Source: Sepioteuthis lessoniana (taxonomy: Eukaryota; Mollusca; Cephalopoda; Myopsida; Loliginidae). Taken from it: a stretch of 64,000 nt of DNA. Each line of letters begins with the position of its first letter. The first letter of the stretch is position 1. Below, in pieces: positions 55,104-64,000 of this stretch. A program made the translations under genes and the position numbers. The notes beneath the pieces were generated by a model. It worked only from the letters and a program-made list of their open reading frames with translations. It was not told the origin of the DNA and made no database searches. The stretch lies in NCBI GenBank assembly GCA_963585895.1, contig OY757921.1:55076590-55140589 (forward strand). Direction: 5' to 3'.

Positions 55104-55795
55104 TTAGTTATTTGTTTGTACATAGTAGTTTTAAGTACTGCTATTTATCACCAACAATTCAATTTGACATCAGTCACTTGTTTGCTCACAGTTGAATCAT
55201 CAAACAGTTCTTTTTCAAACAATTCAATTTTGCATAAGTCATTTGTTTGTATAGAGTTGTGATGTCAAATCGTTCTATTTGACCCATAGATAGGACCCTG
55301 TCAGGTGCTACTACTCCAGGCCAGAGTGGACCTGGGAGCAATGGCAATAAAGGGGTACTCCACATTCCCCAAAGCTCCAGTATTACTGAAACCTCACCAT
55401 CAGATTGTTTAGAGGTGCCCGTGGTGTTGTCGTTAAAGTCGTAGGAAATGAACACGGCGACACGAGTTCAAATCCTGGACGAGACTGATTGCATTTCACA
55501 TAGCACTAATACCCTTGGGGAAGGTATGAATCCAATTATTCTCCCTCCAGCTATGGGTAAATAGTAGGACAGCCTTGGTTAGGCAACTAGTCTAGGAGAA
55601 GGAAAACTCTGAATTCAAACCTGTTAAACTTTGCTTAAAAATTGATCTTGTGTCATATCCTGCCCGAGCGGAGGGGTTGGTAAATTGTATCATCAGATTG
55701 TTTAGTGTCATAATTCAGGACACTTGCTGGGGGTGGGGTACCCCTCTGCAAAGATGCAGTCAGCCAACTGGGTGGGCCTCTCCTTGAAATTGACT
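55104..55795 (-). mobile_element. Upstream 5' units of the LINE: subrepeats and type B unit
   Basis: 55127-55280 holds the 70-bp-type subrepeats ('CAATTCAATTT', 'GTCATTTGTTTG', 'AAACAGTTCTTTTTC'). 55281-55412 and 55691-55795 form a type B unit ending in a head ('CCCCTCTGCAAAGATGCAGT'). The same B-A order occurs at 30235-30615, so these are probably additional promoter-type monomers of the LINE 5' UTR. A SINE interrupts the B unit. Confidence 0.6.
55413..55690 (+). mobile_element. tRNA-derived SINE with 15-bp target duplication
   Basis: 278-bp insert flanked on both sides by 'CATCAGATTGTTTAG' (55398-55412 and 55691-55705). The head has an A-box-like 'TGGTGTTGTCGTTAAAG' and a B-box 'GAGTTCAAATCCTGG'. 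The body includes 'CCTTGGGGAAGGTATGAATC' and 'CTCCAGCTATGGGTAAATAG', and it ends 'GGTTGGTAAATTGTAT'. It interrupts a type B LINE 5' unit and so is younger than it. Confidence 0.9.
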
Positions 55796-56178
55796 GGAAT
55801 GATCCTGGTGATATTGTAAAATACAACTGGGATACTATAGCTTAGTAATAATGTTTTGGCTCTAAAACAATGCCTGATCCCACAGTCATCCTCTGAAGAT
55901 TTTTTTTCTTGCAGTTGCAGTGTATGCATATAATTTTATAATGAAAAAATGTTCAAATTCAGTAATCCAAAAGGGAAAAAAAAGAACACTTTTAATAAGA
56001 AATTTGAAAGACAAGGGAATACAAATATCTTTCATAATTGAATAAATGAATTCTTGATAAAATATCAGATCTTCAACCAAGTAGGTACATAACTGAGAAA
56101 ACTAATCTCAGGATCGGAATGCATGTAAAAGTTCAATAAAACAATTAACCCCAAAGAAAGAAAGAAAATACAACTTAC
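55796..56178 (-). other. Start of the 8.7-kb URB1-like intron
   Basis: AT-rich; no element recognised. The intron begins with a GTAAGT donor at 56178-56173. Confidence 0.5.
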
Positions 56179-56288
56179 ACACGAGAAATAAAAGTGTTGA
56201 TCCAGGAAACAATCCCAGAATGCCGTGTTAGATCATAGGCTCCAGTTTTTTGCTGACAAGCTCGTTTTAAAATACGCAGAATCTGAAA
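56179..56288 (-). CDS. URB1: URB1-like protein, exon with NopRA1-type motif
   Basis: 110-nt exon. Acceptor 'TTGCTTTCAG' before 56288, donor GTAAGT after 56179. Encodes 'FQILRILKRACQQKTGAYDL' and 'TRHSGIVSWINTFISR', ending with two bases of a Val codon that the next exon completes. The pattern 'I L..A......AY.L.....I..W' resembles, from memory, the end of the C-terminal NopRA1 domain of URB1/Npa1. This exon is the main ground for the gene assignment. A second AG six bases inside could give an alternative start two residues shorter. No further exon of the gene was recognised up to 64000, so the upstream intron exceeds 7.7 kb. Confidence 0.75.
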
Positions 56289-56645
56289 CTGAAAGCAAAA
56301 TATGATGTCACCTCCAGATAGACTGATACCTAGAGAAAGCATTTAGTGCTGGTCTTATTTCTGTGATTGTGACACTTAAAAAGTACTTGTCCATGTTACC
56401 CAAAATGTCAGTTTAACGTTTAAAATTGCAGGGAGAACAGAAAAAGGTGTACTCACCCGAAAAATATATCTGTAACATTAGTATACTACATAAATGAAAA
56501 AATTATTCATGTATAAATTGGCTCTGCTATATAAGATCAGTGTAGTATTTTTGCACTTTATTTCAGTCTTTCAAAGTTAATTTTACCATATTGTTTAAGC
56601 AACAGAATACTGTCATTGTAGATATGTCATTTATTAGCTAACCTA
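56289..56645 (-). other. URB1-like intron, no recognised element
   Basis: AT-rich; nothing recognised. Confidence 0.4.
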
Positions 56646-59176
56646 ACCCATCACTCAATAAGTACTGAGCCTAACTAATAAAACAACAACTTTTATGCCA
56701 AATTCAACTTTATTCATCAATATAGTCTCCTTCGAGGGTAATACACTGATTCCAACGCTTGTCTAACAATTCAATGCCTTTTTGTAGAACAATTTGTCTT
56801 TGGGCTCAAAATATGCCTCAGTTTCCAATATCACTTCTTCAATGGAGCCAAATCTCTTTCTCTGGAGCATTCTTTTGAAGTTGGCAAACAGCCAGTAGTC
56901 GCTGGGGGCCATATCTGGAGAATAGGATGGGTGCAGAAGAAATCCGAAATGCAATTCATATCATTTTGCTATCATTGCGATCAACTTGTGACACCGTGCA
57001 TTATCTTGGAGAAAGAGCACTTTTTCTTCTTCATATGTGGCTGTTTTTTTTTTTTGGCAATTTCTTCCTTCAAACACACCAATAAACCTATATAATATTT
57101 GCTATTGATGGATCTTCCTTTCTCAAGGTAATCGATGAACAAAATACCTTGTGCATCCCTAAATAAGAAAGCCAAAACCTTGTCTGCTGATATTTGTGTC
57201 TTTGGTCACTTTTCACCTGCTGCTTTCCTATCAGCTGACAGCCAATTTGACTCCGGAATGAAGTGGTGGATCCCTGTTTCATCCATTGTCACATATTTAC
57301 ACAAAAACTCCTTTTTGCTGTGTTGAAACAGTTACAAACAACACTCTGAACCGTTGACACATTGTTGTTTTGATCAACTGTGAGCAAACACTGCACCCAC
57401 TCTGAACACAGCTTTCTCATTGACAAATATTAATGCAAAATGGTGAATACACTGCCTTCTGATATCTTCAACTCCTGTTTTCTCATGCAACTTCAATTTA
57501 TGATCAGCCAAAACAAGTTTATGGAGTTTTTTGGTGTTTTCTGGGACAACTGCTGAATTTGGGTGACCTGAGCAGTCAGCAACATTTGTGTCAGTACAAC
57601 TGTGTTTAAAGTTAGCATACTACTTCTAAACAGTTGTTTCCGATGGAGCTGAGTCTGAATAACACTTACCAAGCTTTGCTTGAACAGTATTTTTCCCCAT
57701 CAGAAAGCAATGTCTTAGCAATGCATGAAATTTAAATTTTTCCATTGTTTTGAAAACTTGCAACAGTTATCAACATCCTCAGTCATACTACCAGTACAGA
57801 TCTTCCTGACCCATTTCCATCATCCATTATACTCAGGAGGTCTTCAAAACTACATCCTGTATCTGCACAGAGCTGTCGTATATAGATTCTTAGCTGGTCA
57901 TTCTACCTTTGCTCATCCATGTGATGGGGTCCACAGGAGTATGTTGCTTATGAGTTTGTCCTTACTTCTCCAGCAGTGTCCCGCATGTTTGATTTGTCTA
58001 ACTTGGATAGTTTTTGTGATGGGTGGTAGGTGGCCGTATAGCTGCTGTTTTGTGGGATGTTGTCTCCAGGACTTGTTCAATAATGCTTGCAGCATTCTTG
58101 TGTAATTACCGTCAAGATTTTTCTCCATACATTTACTTAGCATCTATGTAGTGCATCCATCTAGCAGTATCAACACAACCACCACTTGGAAAAAATTGCA
58201 TTTTATTTTATCAGTCAGATCTGACATCTGTATGACTGATAGCTTATCAATAGCTGTCCATGCCTTTGCTAGTAGCATGTTGATGTCTTTCTTGGTTGAT
58301 GAGACACTGCTTCCTAGGTAGGGGAACTTGTCTACTAGTTTCAGACAGCTACCATTTAGTGTGGAGATGTCGCCCCTTTGATTAAAGTACATGTATTCCG
58401 TCTTATCTACGTTGACATAGAGGCCTTTGACAACAGCTACTCATTTCAAACCCTGCAACAGGGCTTTGGCTTGGGCAGGCGTATTTGCCAGAAGCACTAT
58501 GTCATCGATGTAGTCCATGTCCGTGATTGTTTGTGAGGGGTATCTTTTGCTTCTTTCCTTTGCCAGCTTGAAACCATTATCTTTCATTATATCTATAGAC
58601 ATTCCAAGCACATAGTCGAGGCAAATGATAAACAGGTATGATGCTAATGTGTCTCCTTGCAGCACACCTGCTACAAAGTTGAAGTAGTCTGTGTCTTCTT
58701 CCAAGGAGCAGATTTTTACTTTAATGTTTTTATACAGCATCATTATGATTGCAACGGTTTCTTTGAGTAGGCCGTAGGCAAGTAGTATTTGCTCCATCTT
58801 CCCTCTGTGTATGGAGTCAAAAGCCTTGAAGAAGTCGACAAATAATATTGTTGCCTCTAGGTTTTTTGTATGTAAACCTTCTAGAATTTGACAGATAGTC
58901 AAAATTTGTGATGTTGCGGATCAATTACTCCCAAAGCCATTTTGGGTCTTCCTAAGTATCTTCTCAATTTTGTGTTCTATGCGGTTGCGTAGTAGTGCAT
59001 TGTAGATCTTAACCACTATGGATGTAAGGGTTATTCACTTAAATAACTGTAATTAGTAAATTGGGCTCAAATTTTGACATATGCTATTTAAAGGTTAGTA
59101 CATTATAAAAATCATATAGATTTTTTCTTAGTGGTACCATCTATATATCAGGCCCGGGACTTATTGAGTGATGTGT
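56646..59176 (-). mobile_element. Mariner transposon with both TIRs, split by an RTE fragment
   Basis: Left TIR begins 'ACCCATCACTCAATAAGT' (56646), right TIR read inwards 'ACACATCACTCAATAAGT' (59176 downwards). Each is bordered by TA. Removing the RTE fragment (57765-59035) leaves about 1.26 kb, the normal mariner size. The minus strand encodes a decayed transposase from about 57742: 'MEKFKFHALLRHCFLMGKNT', 'VTMDETGIHHF' (first catalytic Asp region), 'DAQGILFIDYLEKGRSINSK' (second Asp), 'HPSYSPDMAPSDYWLFANFK' (third Asp) and 'FEPKDKLFYKKALN'. Several stops and frame changes, so not active. Confidence 0.9.
57765..59035 (-). mobile_element. 5'-truncated RTE LINE fragment inside the mariner
   Basis: Same family as the open RTE at 35411-38640 but more diverged. 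It starts within the RT ('ITLTSMVVKIYNALLRNRIE', 59035), includes 'FVDFFKAFDSIHRGKMEQIL', 'GVLQGDTLASYLFIICLDYV' and 'MDYIDDIVLLAN' (YADD decayed to YIDD), and runs to the C-terminal 'RQIKHAGHCWRSKDKL' and a short 3' UTR. The ends match RTE 5' truncation and a complete 3' end. A few stops and frame changes. Confidence 0.9.
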
Positions 59177-59337
59177 TACAGGTCAGGTATTCAAATCTGA
59201 GTAGAATGCATATATTAATTTTATATATCTGTGCACTTTATCATAATAGAAGTTACAGTCTGAGAAAGAAAGACACATGTGGTGGGGAGAATCACACTCT
59301 TCATATACTTTCATTTTCTTTGTAACAAGCAGTTTGA
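59177..59337. other. Flank of the mariner
   Basis: No recognised feature. Confidence 0.4.
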
Positions 59338-59395
59338 TTCAATTAGTTTAATGAAATGTCAACCTTTGATGGGTTATTTAATGCCAAAATAATTT
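59338..59395 (-). repeat. I-group LINE/SINE type 3' tail
   Basis: The minus strand reads 'TTTTGGCATTAAATAACCCA', 'AAAGGTTGACAT' and 'ATTAAACTAATTGAATC', matching the 3' end of the I-group LINE and of the SINE at 44427-44473. The body upstream (59396-59640) is unassigned. Confidence 0.6.
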
Positions 59396-59789
59396 ATGAG
59401 GTTTAGAAGTTCAAAGCTTTTCTTTTGATTAGATATTTAAAATTTATTTAAGAAAAAATTAAGAAAAAAGTTAACACACAAACTAGGTTAAATTTTGCCA
59501 AAGGAGTTGGCAATAGGAAGCATTGTTTTCAGCTGCTCCTTTCCCAAGGAAATCAAATGATGGATCCTTTCATATTATATTATAAATATTATATTATTTA
59601 CTACCTAGCATAACCATAGAACCTTCAGCCTCCATTTAACAAATAACAATGATAGGAATGGGTTTAACTTATGGACCTGATAAAAGCTCAATATTACTTC
59701 TCCTAAGAGATCTTTTATAGTAGGGGTATTATCCTCCCACTAGAAAATATATTGAAGTCTCACTAGTTGTACTACAAAGATGAGCATCA
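59396..59789. other. AT-rich unassigned sequence
   Basis: Nothing recognised beyond the possible body of the element whose tail is at 59338-59395. Confidence 0.3.
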
Positions 59790-60500
59790 TGAGCTCTCCA
59801 AGAACAGCAATGTACTTTTACTTTAGTCTAGATCAGCAACATCAAGTGGATAGGTTAACTAGCAAAACCAAGGATAAAGATTTAAAGTTTGGAGATTTTC
59901 TCTACTATCGGAACCACTAAAAACGTGGAAAATTAGATAAAAGGTGTAAACCAAATTACATAATCATAGAAAAAACCAAGCAAGTATCATATAGAATTAA
60001 AGGCCAGTTAACAAACATAGTAGCAAAAACACATGTAGAACATCTATGTGCAGCAAACATTGACATATAGGATGTACCAGATATTGGTCAACCAGAGCAA
60101 AAGACTGCACTAGCAGCGCATGTCAATTTTGAATTTTCAAATGATGATTTGGACATCTAAATTTTAAATAGCATCGTTGTCAGAGAGAAAACTCCATGGA
60201 CGAGAGTGGGATCTCAGTCATGGAATGACAAATTGCAATGAGAGAAAGTCAGACGGATGACAGTGACAGTAATAAAGAAGTTATATTGAAAGGTAAGAGA
60301 GAAGGTTCAGTACAATGTGTAGAAATAATGAAGCATGGTTGATGATTGTGGAGATGATTGGGAATATATGGACCTATTCCATGTCACATGTGTTACAGTT
60401 CAGAAGGGTTTTCAGCGATAAAATTTATCTAAAAATCGCCCTTATAATACTTTACTCTCTTTTCTTTTTGGCTGGTGTAGTCTTAAGGCATTACTCTTTC
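59790..60500 (+). mobile_element. Ty3/gypsy integrase C-terminus and downstream envelope-like remnant (fossil)
   Basis: The plus strand reads 'QQHQVDRLTSKTKDKDLKFG', 'DFLYYRNH', 'KPNYIIIEKTKQVSYRIKGQ' and 'VAKTHVEHLCAANID', the GPY/F-type C-terminal region of a Ty3/gypsy integrase. About 60315-60506 downstream encodes a short piece with a hydrophobic helix ('IALIILYSLFFLAGVV'), possibly an envelope remnant. The element is incomplete and decayed. Confidence 0.65.
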
Positions 60501-61971
60501 ATGTAATATGTAAAAAAAAACCCATACCTATGACCATTTTTTAATAATAGTCTTGTTTCTAGCGTCACGTGCATTACATTCGGACGTGAAGGATATTTTA
60601 AATATTTTTAAACAATGCATAAACTCTGCGAATTGTGCCTTTATTTTTTTATAAAAATAGGTTTTTCTAAATTTTTATGGAGTCTTCTAATTATTACAAT
60701 AGTCCTTTTGTAAATTTTTATTCATTGAACCCCTGAGAATTAAGATATTTGTTGTCACGTGCGTTACCCATGCGAAATCTCACCTATTTCCTGAGAGAAT
60801 TGGTCATTTGGTTTGAACAGCACCGTCCCTTAAAGTTCAGGCTCCATAGTATAAACAATTTTCATTGAAAAGATTTCAAACCTGCACAGGTTCACGTAAA
60901 AACCTTTCTTTTTTTTTTTTCATATATGTATCATAAAAATATATAAAGTAGTTTTTTTGAAAACTGTTTGAACACACACTTATATATAAGAATTTTGGAG
61001 TAGAAAATTTTCCGACAGCATTCATTTTTTAAGCAGCAGCAATAACCAACAAAGTCAGTTTAGTTTTCCATATGGTTTATAAAAGAAAATTATTTTCTCA
61101 ACCCTTGAATATTTTAACTTGTGATGAGAAGAAAAATTAGATATTTTAATAATTTGTTTATTTTGTTGTCAATGGAATTTTTTTTTTTATCTTCGATAAT
61201 TTATTTTTAACATTTAGACAAGAACCTATTTGAAATAAAAACATTTCATATCAACAAAACTGAAAACTACTGGTTGCCAAATGCTGCTGCTTGCTATTTG
61301 AAGTTATCTGCAAATAAAACACTTTTTGTTTTAAGTTGTTCTATCACCTCCTACCTCCCACTCACATTTTTCTTTCAGTAGCAACGTCTTAAGTTTAAGA
61401 AAATATGATTGGTTTCAAGGAAAAAAAAACATATTAGATGCAACATTTCATACTATTTTTGTTTCAATGAAAGGAATTTTCTAAAATAATTTCTAATTTT
61501 TTTCATAAGCATACACCTACACTTGGTGTTAGGGAAAAAAAATATGGGTGCGCTCATTTTTATTAAACTTTGAAAGTAAAACAATACCTTTTATCGTAAA
61601 ATATTTTTCTATTTTTCTTTTTACACCTTGCTCTATATCAATACTTACTTAGTTGCTTTACTTGACTCAAAAATTTAGATAAAAAATTTAATTAGCATAA
61701 TTACAAAAATAGCATTCGTTACAATTAAAGAAGATAATAAAAATATTTAGTAATAAATTAGATTACTTGTTCATCATTTTTAGGAATCATTAGATTTTGT
61801 ATCAAAACTTCTTATTGATATCAAAGGGTTAGACATATTTTTATTTCTAAGTAATTGTAAGTGATAAATAGAATGTTAAGTGACTAGCTTTTTAAGTTAG
61901 AATAGAAAGTCTTTGACTTTATAGCTACTTTTTACCATACCCAAAAAATTGTCTGTTAATTCAGTTTTCAG
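60501..61971 (+). other. 5' flank of the transposase-like gene, with CACGTG motifs
   Basis: AT-rich, no coding gene. 'GTCACGTGCATTAC' at about 60563 and 'GTCACGTGCGTTAC' at about 60754 are near-identical and could be subterminal sites of the DNA transposon. A 'TTTTCAG' just before the ATG at 61972 looks like a splice acceptor, so a leader intron is possible. Confidence 0.4.
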
Positions 61972-63953
61972 ATGGAAACTTCAAGTGTGAAAAAAACATC
62001 TACTGAAAGAATGAGAGCTCTAAGGAAACGAAGGAAAGAAGTGGGTACATCTTTTCAAAAACAAGAAAATGTCAGGATTTCAGCCCTTTGAAAAAGTCAG
62101 CGAGAAACAATGAATATAGATCAACTAAAAGAACATCATAAAAAAGTTGCTGAACATGCCCGTCTCTTTCGATTACGTAAAAAGCTAAGACAGCAAGAAA
62201 TCATTGAGTCACTCTCTGTCAAATCAGGCAAAGGGTTCAAGACACCTCAATCATTGGGAAAAGCAATCTGAAAATTAGATAATAACTTGCCTAAGTCACC
62301 TACAAAACAAAGGGCCATTGTTAATGGTTTAGCCAAGCAGGTAGGACTGGAATTGAGTCCAAAAATCACACATAACCATGGACAAAGGATAAACCAAAGA
62401 TTTACAGAAGAGAACAAAAAGTTGATAACAGACTTTTATGTAAATACAGATGTTGTGTATACCATGCCTGGAATGCATGATGAAATGACAGTTTGGGAAA
62501 ATGGGATCAAATCAAAATGCAGGAAATATTATTTAATCATGTTTTTAAAGGAAGTTTATGAGCTGTTTAAACAGTCCTACTCTGACAATACTGTAGGGTT
62601 CAGTAAATTTGCATCTCTGAGGCCAGCGAATGTGTTGCTGCTTAAAGATCAGCATCCAGACATGTGCAAATGTGAAATTCATGAAAATTTTCTTCTTAAA
62701 ATTAAAGATCTAGGAATTACCTATGATGAACATTTTTGGCCTAGCATTCTTTGTGATAACAGTCTTGATTTGACTTCTCCTTGTTGGAGAGGTATTTGTG
62801 TTAACTGCCAATTGAAGAATAAGTTCACAATAGAGAAAAGTGATGCTGATACAGTTTTTTGGAAAGAATGGATAAAAACTGAAACCAGACAACTGCAAAT
62901 AGACCAAAAACAAGGGTGTGGAGGTGAATTAAAAGAAGATCTTTTCAGAAAATTTTCTTTTTTCAAAGAACATGTGAGAATTAAACGGATTCAGTCTACA
63001 GCATTTATGGAAGACAAAAAGAGGAGTGATTGCCATGTTTTACATGGTGACTTTGCAATGGCATTAATTTATTTACTACTGCTCTGTATAGTAAGAGCCA
63101 AGTTTGCCAACCATTCTTGATAATCACAGATAGCCAAGACAAAGGAAAAAATTCTGTCTTTACTTTTATAAATGCTTTGACAGACTACATTCAATTTGAA
63201 AAAGGGGACATGCTCATAATCTATACAGATGGGCCATCATCAGAGTTTAAAAATAGATACATTGTGAAACTGGTATCTATGTTTTCAAAAGAATTCCAGT
63301 ACAAAGTTTCCTTGAAATATTTTGCTACATCACATGGAAAAGGTATTGTTGATAGAATTGGTGGCTCAGCCAAATCTCTAGTGAGAAAAAGAGTCATGAA
63401 TCAAAGTAAAAACGCTGTGATTGTACAAAACTTTGCTGATTTTTACAAAGTAGCAAAAGATGATATGAAGGGAGTAACTGTTCTTCATATAAGTGAAGGA
63501 CAAATTTCAGAGTTGATAAAAGAAAAGAAACCTTGGGAAAATATTAAAGATGCCTCAGGCATCAGTAAGATGCATGTTGTTAGTTGTTGTGATGGTTCAA
63601 CTATAGAAATGTTCAAGGCAAATTTAAGTAAGGATCCATCATCAACTATAGCATATGAAGATGAGGATGTGGACAGAAGCGAGAAACTCAATGTAAGTGA
63701 TAGGGCCTTAGTCTCCTATGATGGGAAAAAATTCCCTGGTGAAGTTGTGTCAATTATAGATAATGATATAGAAGTATCAGTAATGAAGTATTCCAGAAAA
63801 GGCAAATGGTACTGGCCAGATAAAGCTGATAAAATAGCATACCGGCCTGAGAATGTGATCAGAAAACTGAGTCTACCAGTTCCAGTAGGAATGGTAAATA
63901 TTAGGAGAAATCAGGATGTGTTTTATCATTTTCAACCTGAATTTTTTCAATAA
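61972..63953 (+). pseudogene. DDE-like transposase gene of an unnamed family, nearly whole
   Basis: About 660 codons. The N-terminus is basic and helical ('RMRALRKRRKEV', 'HARLFRLRKKLRQQE'), then 'LPKSPTKQRAIVNGLAKQVG'. The middle (from 62287) has 'DVVYTMPGMHDEMTVW', 'FSKFASLRPANVLLLKDQHP', a Cys motif 'CKCEIHENF' and 'SPCWRGICVNC', suggesting zinc binding. The second part (from about 63070 in another frame) has 'ITDSQDKGKNS', 'IYTDGPSSEFKNRYIVKLVS', 'YFATSHGKGIVDRIGGSAKS' and a C-terminal 'VSYDGKKFPGEVV...WYWPDK' module like a small chromo/SH3-type barrel. The regularly placed Asp residues suggest a DDE nuclease. I recall repetitive relatives in fish, corals and molluscs but cannot name the superfamily. 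Two in-frame TGA codons (near 62090 and 62270) and a single frame change near 63070 make it a pseudogene, but a young one. Confidence 0.7.
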
Positions 63954-64000
63954 ATAAATCTATTTTATAGCATTGTTATTTATTATGTTGAAATCTATTG
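63954..64000. other. Downstream flank at the window edge
   Basis: The gene ends with TAA AT-rich sequence containing an overlapping AATAAA at about 63951. The element's right terminus lies beyond the window. Confidence 0.5.

Noticed and set aside
55413-55500. A tRNA gene on the plus strand
   Set aside because: A clear SINE with target-site duplication; the tRNA-like part is degenerate.
57725-58105. Plus-strand ORF of 126 codons
   Set aside because: Antisense to the RTE fragment and the mariner N-terminus.
62710-62966. Minus-strand ORFs under the transposase-like gene
   Set aside because: Shadows of the plus-strand coding sequence.

Overview
This is a gene-poor, AT-rich, repeat-packed piece of an animal nuclear genome. 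It has spliced exons, LINEs with APE-type and restriction-like endonucleases, tRNA-derived SINEs, mariners, Ty3/gypsy and BEL/Pao fossils and a satellite array. The mix resembles what I remember from molluscs, especially cephalopods, but nothing in the sequence proves that.

Host gene. The only host gene I recognise is the 3' end of a minus-strand gene resembling URB1/NPA1 (nucleolar pre-ribosomal-associated protein 1, a large-subunit ribosome assembly factor). Three phase-compatible exons lie at 56288-56179, 47480-47301 and 45483-44598. The last carries the stop, with an AATAAA about 80 bases beyond it. Its introns hold an I-group LINE, SINEs, a TA-flanked MITE and a palindromic SINE pair; the open upstream intron holds a mariner split by an RTE fragment.

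Layout. 0-14 kb: pieces of a LINE with a restriction-like-endonuclease C-terminus (here RLE-LINE), interrupted by mariners (1208-2395, 8087-8762) and by an LTR-element fossil (6383-7261), then a Penelope-type GIY-YIG scrap and a Tx1-like LINE. 14-31 kb: mostly LTR-retroelement fossils (envelope-like ORF, two BEL/Pao pieces in opposite directions, LTRs, gag-like and Ty3/gypsy pol remnants) and pyrimidine-rich DNA. 30.2-44.1 kb: one broken plus-strand I-group LINE holding three later arrivals: an LTR (about 30.95-31.64 kb), a short ORF1-only derivative of the same LINE (32083-33353, with target-site duplication), and an RTE LINE with an open 1011-codon frame followed by a 447-bp satellite array (39003-43635). 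44.3-56.3 kb: the URB1-like exons and their repeat-filled introns. 56.6-59.2 kb: a mariner with both TIRs, split by an RTE fragment. 59.8-60.5 kb: Ty3/gypsy integrase fossil. 61.97-63.95 kb: a nearly whole DDE-like transposase gene of a family I cannot name.

Most interesting: (1) each satellite unit carries the same exon-like reading frame with splice-site-like borders, as if one exon had been amplified into a satellite downstream of URB1; (2) the I-group LINE has a short ORF1-only derivative and a tRNA-type SINE that appears to carry its 3' tail, plus repeated 5' head modules like promoter monomers; (3) several nested insertions can be put in order of age from target duplications and restored element lengths.
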